NCBI RefSeq assembly: GCF_003020585.1
Contig: NZ_PXUE01000005.1
Location: forward strand, 186,001 to 250,000
DNA length: 64,000 nt
DNA from: Chryseobacterium aurantiacum
GTDB taxonomy: Bacteria; Bacteroidota; Bacteroidia; Flavobacteriales; Weeksellaceae
Reading direction: 5' to 3'
Translations under genes and position numbers: made by a program
The notes under the pieces: generated by a model
The model's input: only the letters and a program-made list of their open reading frames with translations
Databases searched by the model: none
What the model was told of the DNA's origin: nothing
Part shown: piece after piece, positions 25,112 to 32,561 of the stretch
Position numbering within the stretch: the first letter of the stretch is position 1
Layout: every line of letters starts with the position of its first letter

Positions 25112-25714
25112 ATGAAGAAGACAATAAAAAGAACATTCAGAGTCTCAAAATATGTAATTTATAAGGAAACTCTCGTTGATTATAAGGAGCATTTTTGGTC
25201 ATTTTTAGGTGCTTTTTTTGGAATTGGATTAATTGCGTTTATTCAGTCTCATTCTTTAGCACAGACTGAGAATATATTTCTAATCGGTTCTTTTGGTGCC
25301 TCAAGCGTTCTTATTTATGGGGCCATTCAGAGTCCTCTGGCACAGCCTAGAAATCTGGTAGGTGGGCACGTTCTTTCAGCATTGGTAGGAGTTACCGTTT
25401 ATCAGATCGTTCCGGATATCATATGGCTTTCTGCTCCACTGGCAGTAGCTTTTTCTATTGTGTTGATGCAGTATACAAAAACCCTGCATCCTCCTGGTGG
25501 AGCCACCGCACTGATTGCTGTGAGCTCTACGGGAAAAATCCCGGAATTAGGCTATTGGTATGTCATTTCTCCTGTTCTTTCAGGATGTATTATTCTTCTG
25601 ATTGTGGCTTTATTTTTTAATAATATAACGCCCAATAGAAGCTATCCTTCCCATAGCAGTTTTATGAGATTATTGAGAAAAAAACATGCACACGCACACA
25701 AAGTGAAAAAATAA
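25112..25714 (+). CDS. HPP-family integral membrane protein
   Basis: The 200-residue protein has four to five membrane helices and the family's HPP motif in TLHPPGGATALIAV (about residues 127-140), preceded by FLIGSFGASSVLIYGAIQSPLAQPRNLVGGH. HPP proteins have been linked to nitrite transport in chloroplasts, but the bacterial function is generally unknown. The C-terminus is cytosolic and basic (RKKHAHAHKVKK). It is coupled to the neighbouring genes by gaps of 10 and 5 bases. Confidence 0.9.
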   Translation: MKKTIKRTFRVSKYVIYKETLVDYKEHFWSFLGAFFGIGLIAFIQSHSLAQTENIFLIGSFGASSVLIYGAIQSPLAQPRNLVGGHVLSALVGVTVYQIVPDIIWLSAPLAVAFSIVLMQYTKTLHPPGGATALIAVSSTGKIPELGYWYVISPVLSGCIILLIVALFFNNITPNRSYPSHSSFMRLLRKKHAHAHKVKK

Positions 25715-25719
25715 AAAAT

Positions 25720-26064
25720 ATGAATTGTCTGGAATGTGGCGAAAAAATAATCGGGAGGTCTGATAAAAAATTCTGCAACGATGCCTGCCGAAATGCCTAC
25801 AATAATAAGCAGAACAAGGATTCTACAAACCTGATGCGAAATGTGAACAACAAGCTTCGCAAGAACTACCGTATCTTGAAAGAAATAAATACCGATGGTA
25901 AGACAAAGGTTGCAAAGTCTAGACTAGATGGCTTAGGTTTTGATCCTGAGTATTTCACCAACCTGAAAGTTTATAAAAATGGTTCAGAATATAGGTTTAT
26001 CTATGATTATGGCTACAAAATTTTGGACGATGACTTTGTTCTGATTGTGAAAAGCCAAGTATAA
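25720..26064 (+). CDS. Small zinc-finger protein
   Basis: The 114-residue protein begins with a four-cysteine zinc motif (CLEC, then CNDACRNAYNNKQ, cysteines about 3, 6, 20 and 24). This is like the DUF2116-type zinc ribbon seen on small nucleic-acid-associated proteins. A basic helical middle and a beta-rich end (SEYRFIYDYGYKILDDDFVLIVK) follow. The function is unknown. It sits 5 bases after the HPP gene and is clearly translated in the same run. Confidence 0.8.
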   Translation: MNCLECGEKIIGRSDKKFCNDACRNAYNNKQNKDSTNLMRNVNNKLRKNYRILKEINTDGKTKVAKSRLDGLGFDPEYFTNLKVYKNGSEYRFIYDYGYKILDDDFVLIVKSQV

Positions 26065-26094
26065 ACCATCAGCATCACTCTTAAATGTATTGTT

Positions 26095-27003
26095 ATGAAA
26101 GAAATTGTCTTGATTACAGGAGCCAGCGGTATGATTGCAAAGGAACTGGTCAAAAAGATAGGTAACGAATATGATATACGATTGCTTACCCGAAAAAAAG
26201 TGCACAGCAATGAGTATGAATGGGATTTAAAAAAAGGAAGCATTGACGACTCTGCTCTGGACAATGTTTCTCATATCATTCACCTGGCAGGGGCCAATAT
26301 CTCGGAAAAACGTTGGACAGCAGAGAGGAAAAAGGAATTAATATCCAGCAGAATTGATTCGGCTGAATTGCTTTTGAATACCTTAAAGAAAAAAAACATT
26401 CGGCTTAAGTCTTTCATTTCCGCTTCAGGCATCAATTATTATGGCACTGAAACCACAGAAAAAATATATACCGAGCAAGACCCTGCGGGCAATGATTTCC
26501 TAAGTGAAGTGGTTGTTCTTTGGGAAAAGGCCGCAGAGCAATTTAAAGAGCAAGATATTGCTGAAAGAGTGGTCAAAATACGTACTGCTGTTGTGCTTTC
26601 TGAAAAAGAGGGGGCCTTAAAAAAAATGGTACCGTCTATCAAGTCTTATATTGGCTCGCCTCTAGGCAGTGGAAAGCAATACATGCCGTGGATTCATATT
26701 GAGGATATTTGTTCAATTTATGAATTGGCTTTAAAAAATTCAGGTATATATGGTGCTTATAATGCTGTATCCCCACAACATGCTACCAATACTGATCTCA
26801 CCAAGAAGATTGCTGAGGTACTGAACAAACCTTTATGGATGCCTAATGTTCCCGGATTTATTTTAAAATTAATTTTCGGAGAACTTGCAAATGCGATACT
26901 GGAGGGCTCAAGAGCCTCTTCACAGAAAATTCAGAACGCGGGTTTTCAATTTAAATTTCCAGATCTAAAGAACGCCTTAACAGATCTTCTAAAAACTCAA
27001 TAA
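26095..27003 (+). CDS. TIGR01777-family NAD-dependent epimerase/SDR-extended protein (YfcH-like)
   Basis: The 302-residue protein has a Rossmann start (VLITGASGMIAKELVKKIG). The family segments are HLAGANISEKRWTAERKKEL, ISASGINYYGT, RTAVVLSEKEGALKKM, and YMPWIHIEDICSIYELAL, with a C-terminal DUF1731-like part. The reaction is not known for this family. It is linked by 30-base gaps to the zinc-finger and Nudix genes. Confidence 0.9.
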   Translation: MKEIVLITGASGMIAKELVKKIGNEYDIRLLTRKKVHSNEYEWDLKKGSIDDSALDNVSHIIHLAGANISEKRWTAERKKELISSRIDSAELLLNTLKKKNIRLKSFISASGINYYGTETTEKIYTEQDPAGNDFLSEVVVLWEKAAEQFKEQDIAERVVKIRTAVVLSEKEGALKKMVPSIKSYIGSPLGSGKQYMPWIHIEDICSIYELALKNSGIYGAYNAVSPQHATNTDLTKKIAEVLNKPLWMPNVPGFILKLIFGELANAILEGSRASSQKIQNAGFQFKFPDLKNALTDLLKTQ

Positions 27004-27032
27004 TTATAAAAAGTAAAAGACTTAATATCAAT

Positions 27033-27614
27033 ATGCAAAATCCAAATATTAGTATTTTAAAAACAGAGATCCTTTCAGATAACTGGTATACTTTAAACAA
27101 GGTAACTTTTAATACTCTAAAAAAAGACGGAACTACTGAAACGCAAAGCAGGGAAGCTTATGACCGCGGAAATGGCGCTGTTATCCTGCTTTACAACACA
27201 ACAACCAACACGGTTATTCTAACCAGACAGTTCAGACTACCTACCTATATCAATGGAAATACTACAGGAATGCTTATTGAGGCTTGTGCAGGGCTTTTAG
27301 ACAATGACAACCCTGAAGATTGTATAAAACGAGAGACCGAAGAAGAAACAGGCTATAAAATATCCAAAGTTGAAAAAGTATTTGAAGCTTATATGTCTCC
27401 CGGTTCTGTAACGGAAATTCTCTATTTCTTTGTTGCTGAATATTCCAGTGAGATGAAGATAACAAACGGTGGCGGTCTTGAAGAAGAAGGCGAGAACATT
27501 GAAGTTTTGGAACTTTCTTTTGAAAAAGCTCTTACAATGATTGACTCCGGAGAGATTAAAGATGCAAAAACGATTATGCTGCTGCAACACCTGAGACTTA
27601 AAAATATTATATAG
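27033..27614 (+). CDS. NudK-like Nudix hydrolase (GDP-mannose pyrophosphatase type)
   Basis: The 193-residue Nudix protein has family segments shared with E. coli NudK: AVILLYNTTTNTVILTRQFR, the box CAGLLDNDNPEDCIKRETEE followed by ETGY, and YMSPGSVTEILYFFVAEY. The position that is Glu in the NudK box (GLLDNDE) is Asn here, while the catalytic RETEEETGY core is intact. It probably hydrolyses a nucleotide sugar to a sugar phosphate and NMP. It lies mid-run between the epimerase-like and lipoprotein genes. Confidence 0.87.
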   Translation: MQNPNISILKTEILSDNWYTLNKVTFNTLKKDGTTETQSREAYDRGNGAVILLYNTTTNTVILTRQFRLPTYINGNTTGMLIEACAGLLDNDNPEDCIKRETEEETGYKISKVEKVFEAYMSPGSVTEILYFFVAEYSSEMKITNGGGLEEEGENIEVLELSFEKALTMIDSGEIKDAKTIMLLQHLRLKNII

Positions 27615-27646
27615 TTTAACAGCGTTCATATTGAAGCAATTGATGT

Positions 27647-28108
27647 ATGAAGATAAATCAAGTTTTGATTACAGCTTTTATTCTATTTTTAACAGGTTGT
27701 GGCCAGGTTGATAAAGACCCAAAAGCAACAAAAGCAAATATCATAAAAATGGATAACTCAGAAATTATTAAACACGTAAAACTTGCAATAAGCCCTAAAT
27801 TCCAAGACTGGGTTCTTTTCAAAAACGGGACTTACATTATTTTTGATAATGCCGACACCATTAAAAATGTAAATGATGAAGCAATAAAGCAGATGAAAGA
27901 ATTCGGGCCGGTATTTGCCGGAGGCCCTGCCGGTGATTTCAGTACTATTCATTTAACCCAAACGGATGGCTGGGTCATTTCAGGGCATGGCTACGGAATG
28001 TACACCTATGTAAACCCTTCAGAAATTGAAAATAAAACACCCAATGATATTGAAATTGGATTATTTGGCAGAACAAAAAGGGATATTGATGGAAAAAACC
28101 TGAAATAA
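27647..28108 (+). CDS. Predicted lipoprotein of unknown function
   Basis: The 153-residue protein has a lipoprotein signal peptide with lipobox LTGC (Cys about residue 18). The mature domain of about 130 residues has no family that I recognise. It includes NGTYIIFDNADTIKNVNDEA and the aromatic/glycine-rich GWVISGHGYGMYTYVNPSEI. It is in the same run as the Nudix and DUF2750 genes, 32 bases after the former. Confidence 0.75.
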   Translation: MKINQVLITAFILFLTGCGQVDKDPKATKANIIKMDNSEIIKHVKLAISPKFQDWVLFKNGTYIIFDNADTIKNVNDEAIKQMKEFGPVFAGGPAGDFSTIHLTQTDGWVISGHGYGMYTYVNPSEIENKTPNDIEIGLFGRTKRDIDGKNLK

Positions 28109-28155
28109 TATACACAAGCAGTCGTAAAAACTAGCTTATCATAATTACTTTTAAA

Positions 28156-28614
28156 ATGATACAGGATCACATTACCGTTCAAAACCGTTATAAAGATTTC
28201 ATAAAAAAAATCAGTGAAACAGAAACCGTATACGCCTTAAAAGATGAGAAAGGATATGCAACCTCCTACTCCAACGAAATTGAAGATGAAAATGGCGAAC
28301 CAGTACAGATTATTTGTTTTTGGTCAGATGCTGCCAGAGCAAAATCCTGTGTGGATCAGGAATGGAATCATTATGAGATCTCTTCTATTTCCCTCAGAGA
28401 GTTTATAGAAAACTGGTGCTTGGGGATGAACAGTGACGGCATCATTGTAGGAACCAATTTTGACAGCCATCTTTTCGGCTATGAAGCCGAGCCTCTAGAG
28501 GTCATTATGGATAGTATTAAAGAGCTTAGAACTACCGGAAAATCTCTGGAGCTGAGAAAATTCGAAAATATGGAGGACCTGGAAAGCCAGATCAGGGAAA
28601 TTTTGAAAGATTAG
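28156..28614 (+). CDS. DUF2750 protein
   Basis: This 152-residue cytosolic protein has the DUF2750 pattern: an N-terminal helix, ICFWSDAARAKSCVDQEWNH, then ISLREFIENWCLGMNSDGII followed by VGTNFD. The family often accompanies SUKH- or immunity-like contexts, but no toxin gene is visible here. The function is unknown. Confidence 0.8.
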   Translation: MIQDHITVQNRYKDFIKKISETETVYALKDEKGYATSYSNEIEDENGEPVQIICFWSDAARAKSCVDQEWNHYEISSISLREFIENWCLGMNSDGIIVGTNFDSHLFGYEAEPLEVIMDSIKELRTTGKSLELRKFENMEDLESQIREILKD

Positions 28615-28641
28615 TGTACATATCGTTATATCAGCCAACAA

Positions 28642-29331
28642 ATGCTAAAGACCTCGGGAATAAAAATTATTAAAATAATGGCTGGATTTTCAGTCATTAT
28701 TTTCAGTATTCTGATGCTGAAAACGATTTCACAATATACTTCCCTGGACAAAAATGTCGGCTTTCTCGCATTTAAACAAAATGTAATTGATAATCCTTAC
28801 TGGATGACTTTCTTCTACATCCATATTTTTTCGATAACACTTTGTCTTTTGGCTGGTTTGACTCAGTTTTCAAATCTGTTTTTAGAGGAGAATAAAAAGC
28901 TACACAGAATCATCGGAAAGATCTATGTTTACAATATTCTTATCATTAATGTCCCTGCCTGCTTTGTATTGGGACTATTTTCAAATGGTGGATTAACAGG
29001 AATTGCAGGATTTCTGATTCAGGATATTCTTTGGGCTTATTTCACCATTCAGGCAGTGCTTTACATCAAAAAAGGAAAGGTGACAGATCATAAAAATTAT
29101 ATGATTCTAAGCTACGCGATCACCACGACTGCCATTACATTCAGAATCGTTAAAAATTTATTTTATAATGAAAAGTATCATGACTATGAGCTTTTCTATG
29201 GTCTCAATGTCTGGCTGGCCCTTTTTATTAATTTGTTGATTGCCTATTTAATTCTTAGAAAGAACAGTTCTTTATTACCGTTCAAAAGAGACATTCGCCA
29301 GAAAAATAACAACGGCGGCAAAAAGTATTGA
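28642..29331 (+). CDS. DUF2306 integral membrane protein
   Basis: The 229-residue protein has about six hydrophobic helices. The DUF2306 features are FFYIHIFSITLCLLAGLTQF, KLHRIIGKIYVYNIL, and TDHKNYMILSYAITTTAITF with the conserved H/K/N cluster, reminiscent of small haem-copper or cytochrome-like membrane proteins. The function is unknown. It is the last gene of the run, and its 3' end overlaps a convergent small membrane-protein gene by 57 bases. Confidence 0.85.
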   Translation: MLKTSGIKIIKIMAGFSVIIFSILMLKTISQYTSLDKNVGFLAFKQNVIDNPYWMTFFYIHIFSITLCLLAGLTQFSNLFLEENKKLHRIIGKIYVYNILIINVPACFVLGLFSNGGLTGIAGFLIQDILWAYFTIQAVLYIKKGKVTDHKNYMILSYAITTTAITFRIVKNLFYNEKYHDYELFYGLNVWLALFINLLIAYLILRKNSSLLPFKRDIRQKNNNGGKKY

Positions 29332-29499
29332 TAAAAATGAAACCAGGAAAACCAGTAAGTTTAAAAATATGGCATAATTACTCTTCATTGTCCATCTTTT
29401 GCAGTAACGCATGATAAGATAAGCAATTCCAGCAAAAATTGCCAAAACAAGTACTAAATAAAGAAATTCCCAGTTGATATAGCTAAGCTCCCAGCCCAT
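29275..29499 (-). CDS. Small two-helix membrane protein
   Basis: The 74-residue protein starts MGWELSYINWEFLYLVLVLA and contains two strongly hydrophobic helices (about residues 10-30 and 42-68) split by RYCKRW. It overlaps the DUF2306 gene by 57 bases tail to tail. Coding is plausible because of the ATG start and two clean membrane helices. No family is recognised. Confidence 0.5.
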   Translation of the reverse strand: MGWELSYINWEFLYLVLVLAIFAGIAYLIMRYCKRWTMKSNYAIFLNLLVFLVSFLSILFAAVVIFLANVSFER

Positions 29500-29608
29500 A
29501 AAGTTATTTTAATCCAATATAATATTTTTTTTTGAAAGACACCAGAATAGCTGCAAATCTCACTGATTTCAGGTATTTTTATGAAACATTTTACTAAAAA
29601 GAAAAATA

Positions 29609-29989
29609 ATGATAATAAAGAATATAGATCACATTGTATTAACAGTCGCCAGCATAGAAAAAACAATTGAATTTTATACTCAGATCATGGGATTTGAAGT
29701 AGTAACATTCGGAGATAATCGAAAGGCGCTCATCTTTGGGAATCAAAAGATCAACCTGCATCAAAAAGGTTACGAATTTGAACCTAAGGCTGATACTCCA
29801 ACCTGTGGATCTGCAGATCTTTGCTTCATTTCAGAAACAGATATTCAGGAGGTATTGGAAGAACTGAAACAGAAAAACATCCAGATTATTGAGGGGATTG
29901 TAGACAGAACCGGTGCTGTGGGGAAGATAAAATCAGTTTATTTCCGTGATCCGGATGAAAATCTCATTGAGGTAAGCAATTATTATTAA
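29609..29989 (+). CDS. VOC/glyoxalase-fold protein
   Basis: The 126-residue protein starts with the family's IDHIVLTVASIEKTIEFYTQ and ends with VYFRDPDENLIEVSNYY. The putative metal ligands His (residue 8), His (about 50, NLHQKG) and Glu (about 121) are present. VOC enzymes include glyoxalases and virulence-associated dioxygenase-like proteins; the substrate is unknown. It is a single gene, followed by an unusual inverted repeat. Confidence 0.88.
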   Translation: MIIKNIDHIVLTVASIEKTIEFYTQIMGFEVVTFGDNRKALIFGNQKINLHQKGYEFEPKADTPTCGSADLCFISETDIQEVLEELKQKNIQIIEGIVDRTGAVGKIKSVYFRDPDENLIEVSNYY

Positions 29990-29997
29990 ATAATCAG

Positions 29998-30065
29998 TTT
30001 AAACCATTAAGATTAACGAAGACATAACATTTCATTATGACCTTATTTATTCTTAATGGTTTAAA
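29998..30065. repeat. Inverted repeat, 15-bp perfect arms with a 38-base loop
   Basis: TTTAAACCATTAAGA (29998-30012) and TCTTAATGGTTTAAA (30051-30065) are exact reverse complements. The element sits between the convergent VOC and WG-repeat genes. The arms are AT-rich and no T-run follows, so it is a poor standard terminator. It could be a dispersed intergenic repeat unit or a structured 3' element. Confidence 0.6.
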
Positions 30066-30074
30066 GATTTTATA

Positions 30075-32543
30075 TTATACCTCCATATCATTCTCTTCTC
30101 CAAATGCTTTCCAGTAGTTGTATTTCTCCTGATTGGCAAAGGTTGGATCTTCTTTGTAAAAATACAGAAGCCTATCCAAAGCATGGGTATAAGTGGAATA
30201 TTCCAACGCTTTTTCGTAGTGACTGATTGCTTTTTTTATGTTTTGCTTTACGCCTAGTCCTCCATCATACAAAATTCCGTAATAGATATTGGAATAGGTA
30301 TTTTCGCTGTCTTTTCTTAAATAGCGTTGAAGATTGCTATAATCTCTTTTTTGATAATAGATCTCGGAGATCTTATCCTCATTGAACTGAAATTTCTTTT
30401 CTGCCTGCTTGTAATAATCCAATGCAATATCATAGTCCTGCAATACATAATCACCATAGAAGTATAACAATCCCAGATTTTGCATGGCCAATCCATTTCC
30501 CAGCTCTGCAGACTTGCGGAAACATTTTAAAGCTTTTTTTATGTTCTGGGGGTATCCTATACCATTTTGATAATGATAGCCAAGATTATTCAACGCATAG
30601 GTCTGGTCCTGTAATGCTGCTTTTTCATACAGGGCAAGCCCTTTCTGAAGGTCATAGAACTTCGGAGGGGTAATGTCATCTGTATAAATATAGCCCAGTT
30701 CTACCATCATATCTGCATTGCCTCGCTCTACTCCTATTTTGTAAAGCCTGATAGCGTCTTTTAGATTTCCTTCTTTAGCATATTCTTCAGCACGGGATGC
30801 CAAGGTTTCATCATCAAAATAGGCTTCATAGCCGGACCCTGTCTTTTCTTTCCATGTATTGTAGAAATTAAGAAAATATTGCTGGTCTTTTCCCCGAAGA
30901 TTATATCTTTTGTCATAAAAAGCACCCATTTGAGAATTGGAAACCTTGTATAATTTTCTTTCCGAATCTAATATAAACATTTCATACCCTTTAAAAAGGC
31001 AAAGCAACTGTTCATCATATTCTATTCCTTCGCAGATATAATCGTAAATCTCACTTTTAAAATCTGTCTTTTGGTCATAATATAGCATTCCTCCGGAAAC
31101 TAGGATGCGAAAGACTTCCTGTTTACAGGCTTCAATTTTCTTATATTCTTTAGATGACGGAATCATCCAGCGGTCTTCTGATGCGTCATACAGCCCTATT
31201 CCATTTTGGTCGGAAAGCAGAAATACATTTTTCATAAACTGGGAATACCAGTCTCTGTGAATGTTTTCAATGGTATTGTCTTCTAGTCTAAATTGTTCAT
31301 TACTTGTATCGTAGACATACCAAACCTTGTCTTTTTTGTAAGCAAAAGCTGTATAGCTATAGTCTCCCAAAACCATCATTACATCAATTTCCGAATCTAA
31401 AAGGCTTCCATCCGGTTTTATAACGCTTGTCTTTTTCTGAAACTTGTTTGGATTGACTCTGTAATAGCCATTTGAGATATGAACCAGTGAATCTTCGGGA
31501 TGTTCTCCGAAGTAAATTCCATTCATTGTATAGTAAGATCTCTTGGAAGTTCCTGTCTTTTTACTGTAGATCAAATCATTATAATCATACTCAAAAGGGG
31601 TTTCCGAATGGTCTGCAATAATCTGTTTGTTGGATAGATTAACTACGCGGTAATTTCCATCTTTTTTTACATTAAAAAGTCCGTTATACCAAAGAATATC
31701 CAGTTCTTCATATTCACAAGGGATGATAAGTTCTCCAGAAGCAATGTCTATCATTCCCCACTGATCACCAACCTCTACATTTCCATAATTTTTTTTGTCG
31801 ATAGGAAAAGTATCAATAGCATCATCATAAATACATTCAATGAGAACCTTTCCGTCATTTCTCAGGTATCCAAATTTTTCATTTTTTTCAGCTACGGCAA
31901 TACCTTCAGTATTAAATGCAAAGATTTCATTATAAACGGGAGGCGTTACTATGTTCCCTTTAATATCCATCAGTCCCCAGAGTCCATTTTCCTCAAAAGG
32001 TTCTGATGGGTTTTTATACAATTCATCATTCCAGTATCCCAGTCCATATTCTATCCAGTCTGTTTCCAGCAATTCTAAAAAGGAAGAATACCCTCTTCTT
32101 GCAAAAATTTCTTTTTCCAGCCAGGGCAGGTCCTGATTTCGCATTGCTTTTTCATAGAGCCTATTTTTTTCTGTAATTTCCAATACCCAGTCTTTGGCCT
32201 GATCTTTATGGCTCTCTTCATTCATGTTGAATACATCCGTTGCATTCATAGAAAAGGTATCATAAGGAAGTGCCTCCAAAAACTCAAACATTGTATTAAC
32301 CGGCTCGTAGTATACCTTTTTATAATGGAGTTGATAATGGTCTGCCAACAGTTGATAAAAACGTCTTAATCTTGAAACCCCTTCCTCTTTATCAAAAAAA
32401 AGTCCTTTCCCTTTCGATCTGGGATTTCCACCAAATAAAGGCATGAACAGTTCCGGAATTTCATAGTTCCATTCTCCAAGATAATAGGGATATACATCTT
32501 TGGTCTTCGAATCAAAATTATAGAGATAAATACGGTGTGCCAT
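30075..32543 (-). CDS. WG-repeat and Sel1-like-repeat protein
   Basis: The 822-residue protein has several WG repeats, roughly residues 190-300 (GLWGLMDIKGNIVTPPVYNE, GYLRNDGKVLIECIYDDAI and QWGMIDIASGELIIPCEYEE) with looser ones to about 540. Sel1-like (SLR) repeats follow from about 590 to 800 (ADMMVELGYIYTD; YALNNLGYHYQNGIGYPQNI; LAMQNLGLLYFYGD; YYGILYDGGLGVKQNIKKAI). There is no signal peptide, so a cytosolic scaffold is likely. It lies 18 bases behind a TPR gene. WG plus SLR proteins are typical protein-binding factors of unknown role in Bacteroidota. Confidence 0.85.
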   Translation of the reverse strand: MAHRIYLYNFDSKTKDVYPYYLGEWNYEIPELFMPLFGGNPRSKGKGLFFDKEEGVSRLRRFYQLLADHYQLHYKKVYYEPVNTMFEFLEALPYDTFSMNATDVFNMNEESHKDQAKDWVLEITEKNRLYEKAMRNQDLPWLEKEIFARRGYSSFLELLETDWIEYGLGYWNDELYKNPSEPFEENGLWGLMDIKGNIVTPPVYNEIFAFNTEGIAVAEKNEKFGYLRNDGKVLIECIYDDAIDTFPIDKKNYGNVEVGDQWGMIDIASGELIIPCEYEELDILWYNGLFNVKKDGNYRVVNLSNKQIIADHSETPFEYDYNDLIYSKKTGTSKRSYYTMNGIYFGEHPEDSLVHISNGYYRVNPNKFQKKTSVIKPDGSLLDSEIDVMMVLGDYSYTAFAYKKDKVWYVYDTSNEQFRLEDNTIENIHRDWYSQFMKNVFLLSDQNGIGLYDASEDRWMIPSSKEYKKIEACKQEVFRILVSGGMLYYDQKTDFKSEIYDYICEGIEYDEQLLCLFKGYEMFILDSERKLYKVSNSQMGAFYDKRYNLRGKDQQYFLNFYNTWKEKTGSGYEAYFDDETLASRAEEYAKEGNLKDAIRLYKIGVERGNADMMVELGYIYTDDITPPKFYDLQKGLALYEKAALQDQTYALNNLGYHYQNGIGYPQNIKKALKCFRKSAELGNGLAMQNLGLLYFYGDYVLQDYDIALDYYKQAEKKFQFNEDKISEIYYQKRDYSNLQRYLRKDSENTYSNIYYGILYDGGLGVKQNIKKAISHYEKALEYSTYTHALDRLLYFYKEDPTFANQEKYNYWKAFGEENDMEV

Positions 32544-32561
32544 ATATTTTTATTTCAACAG

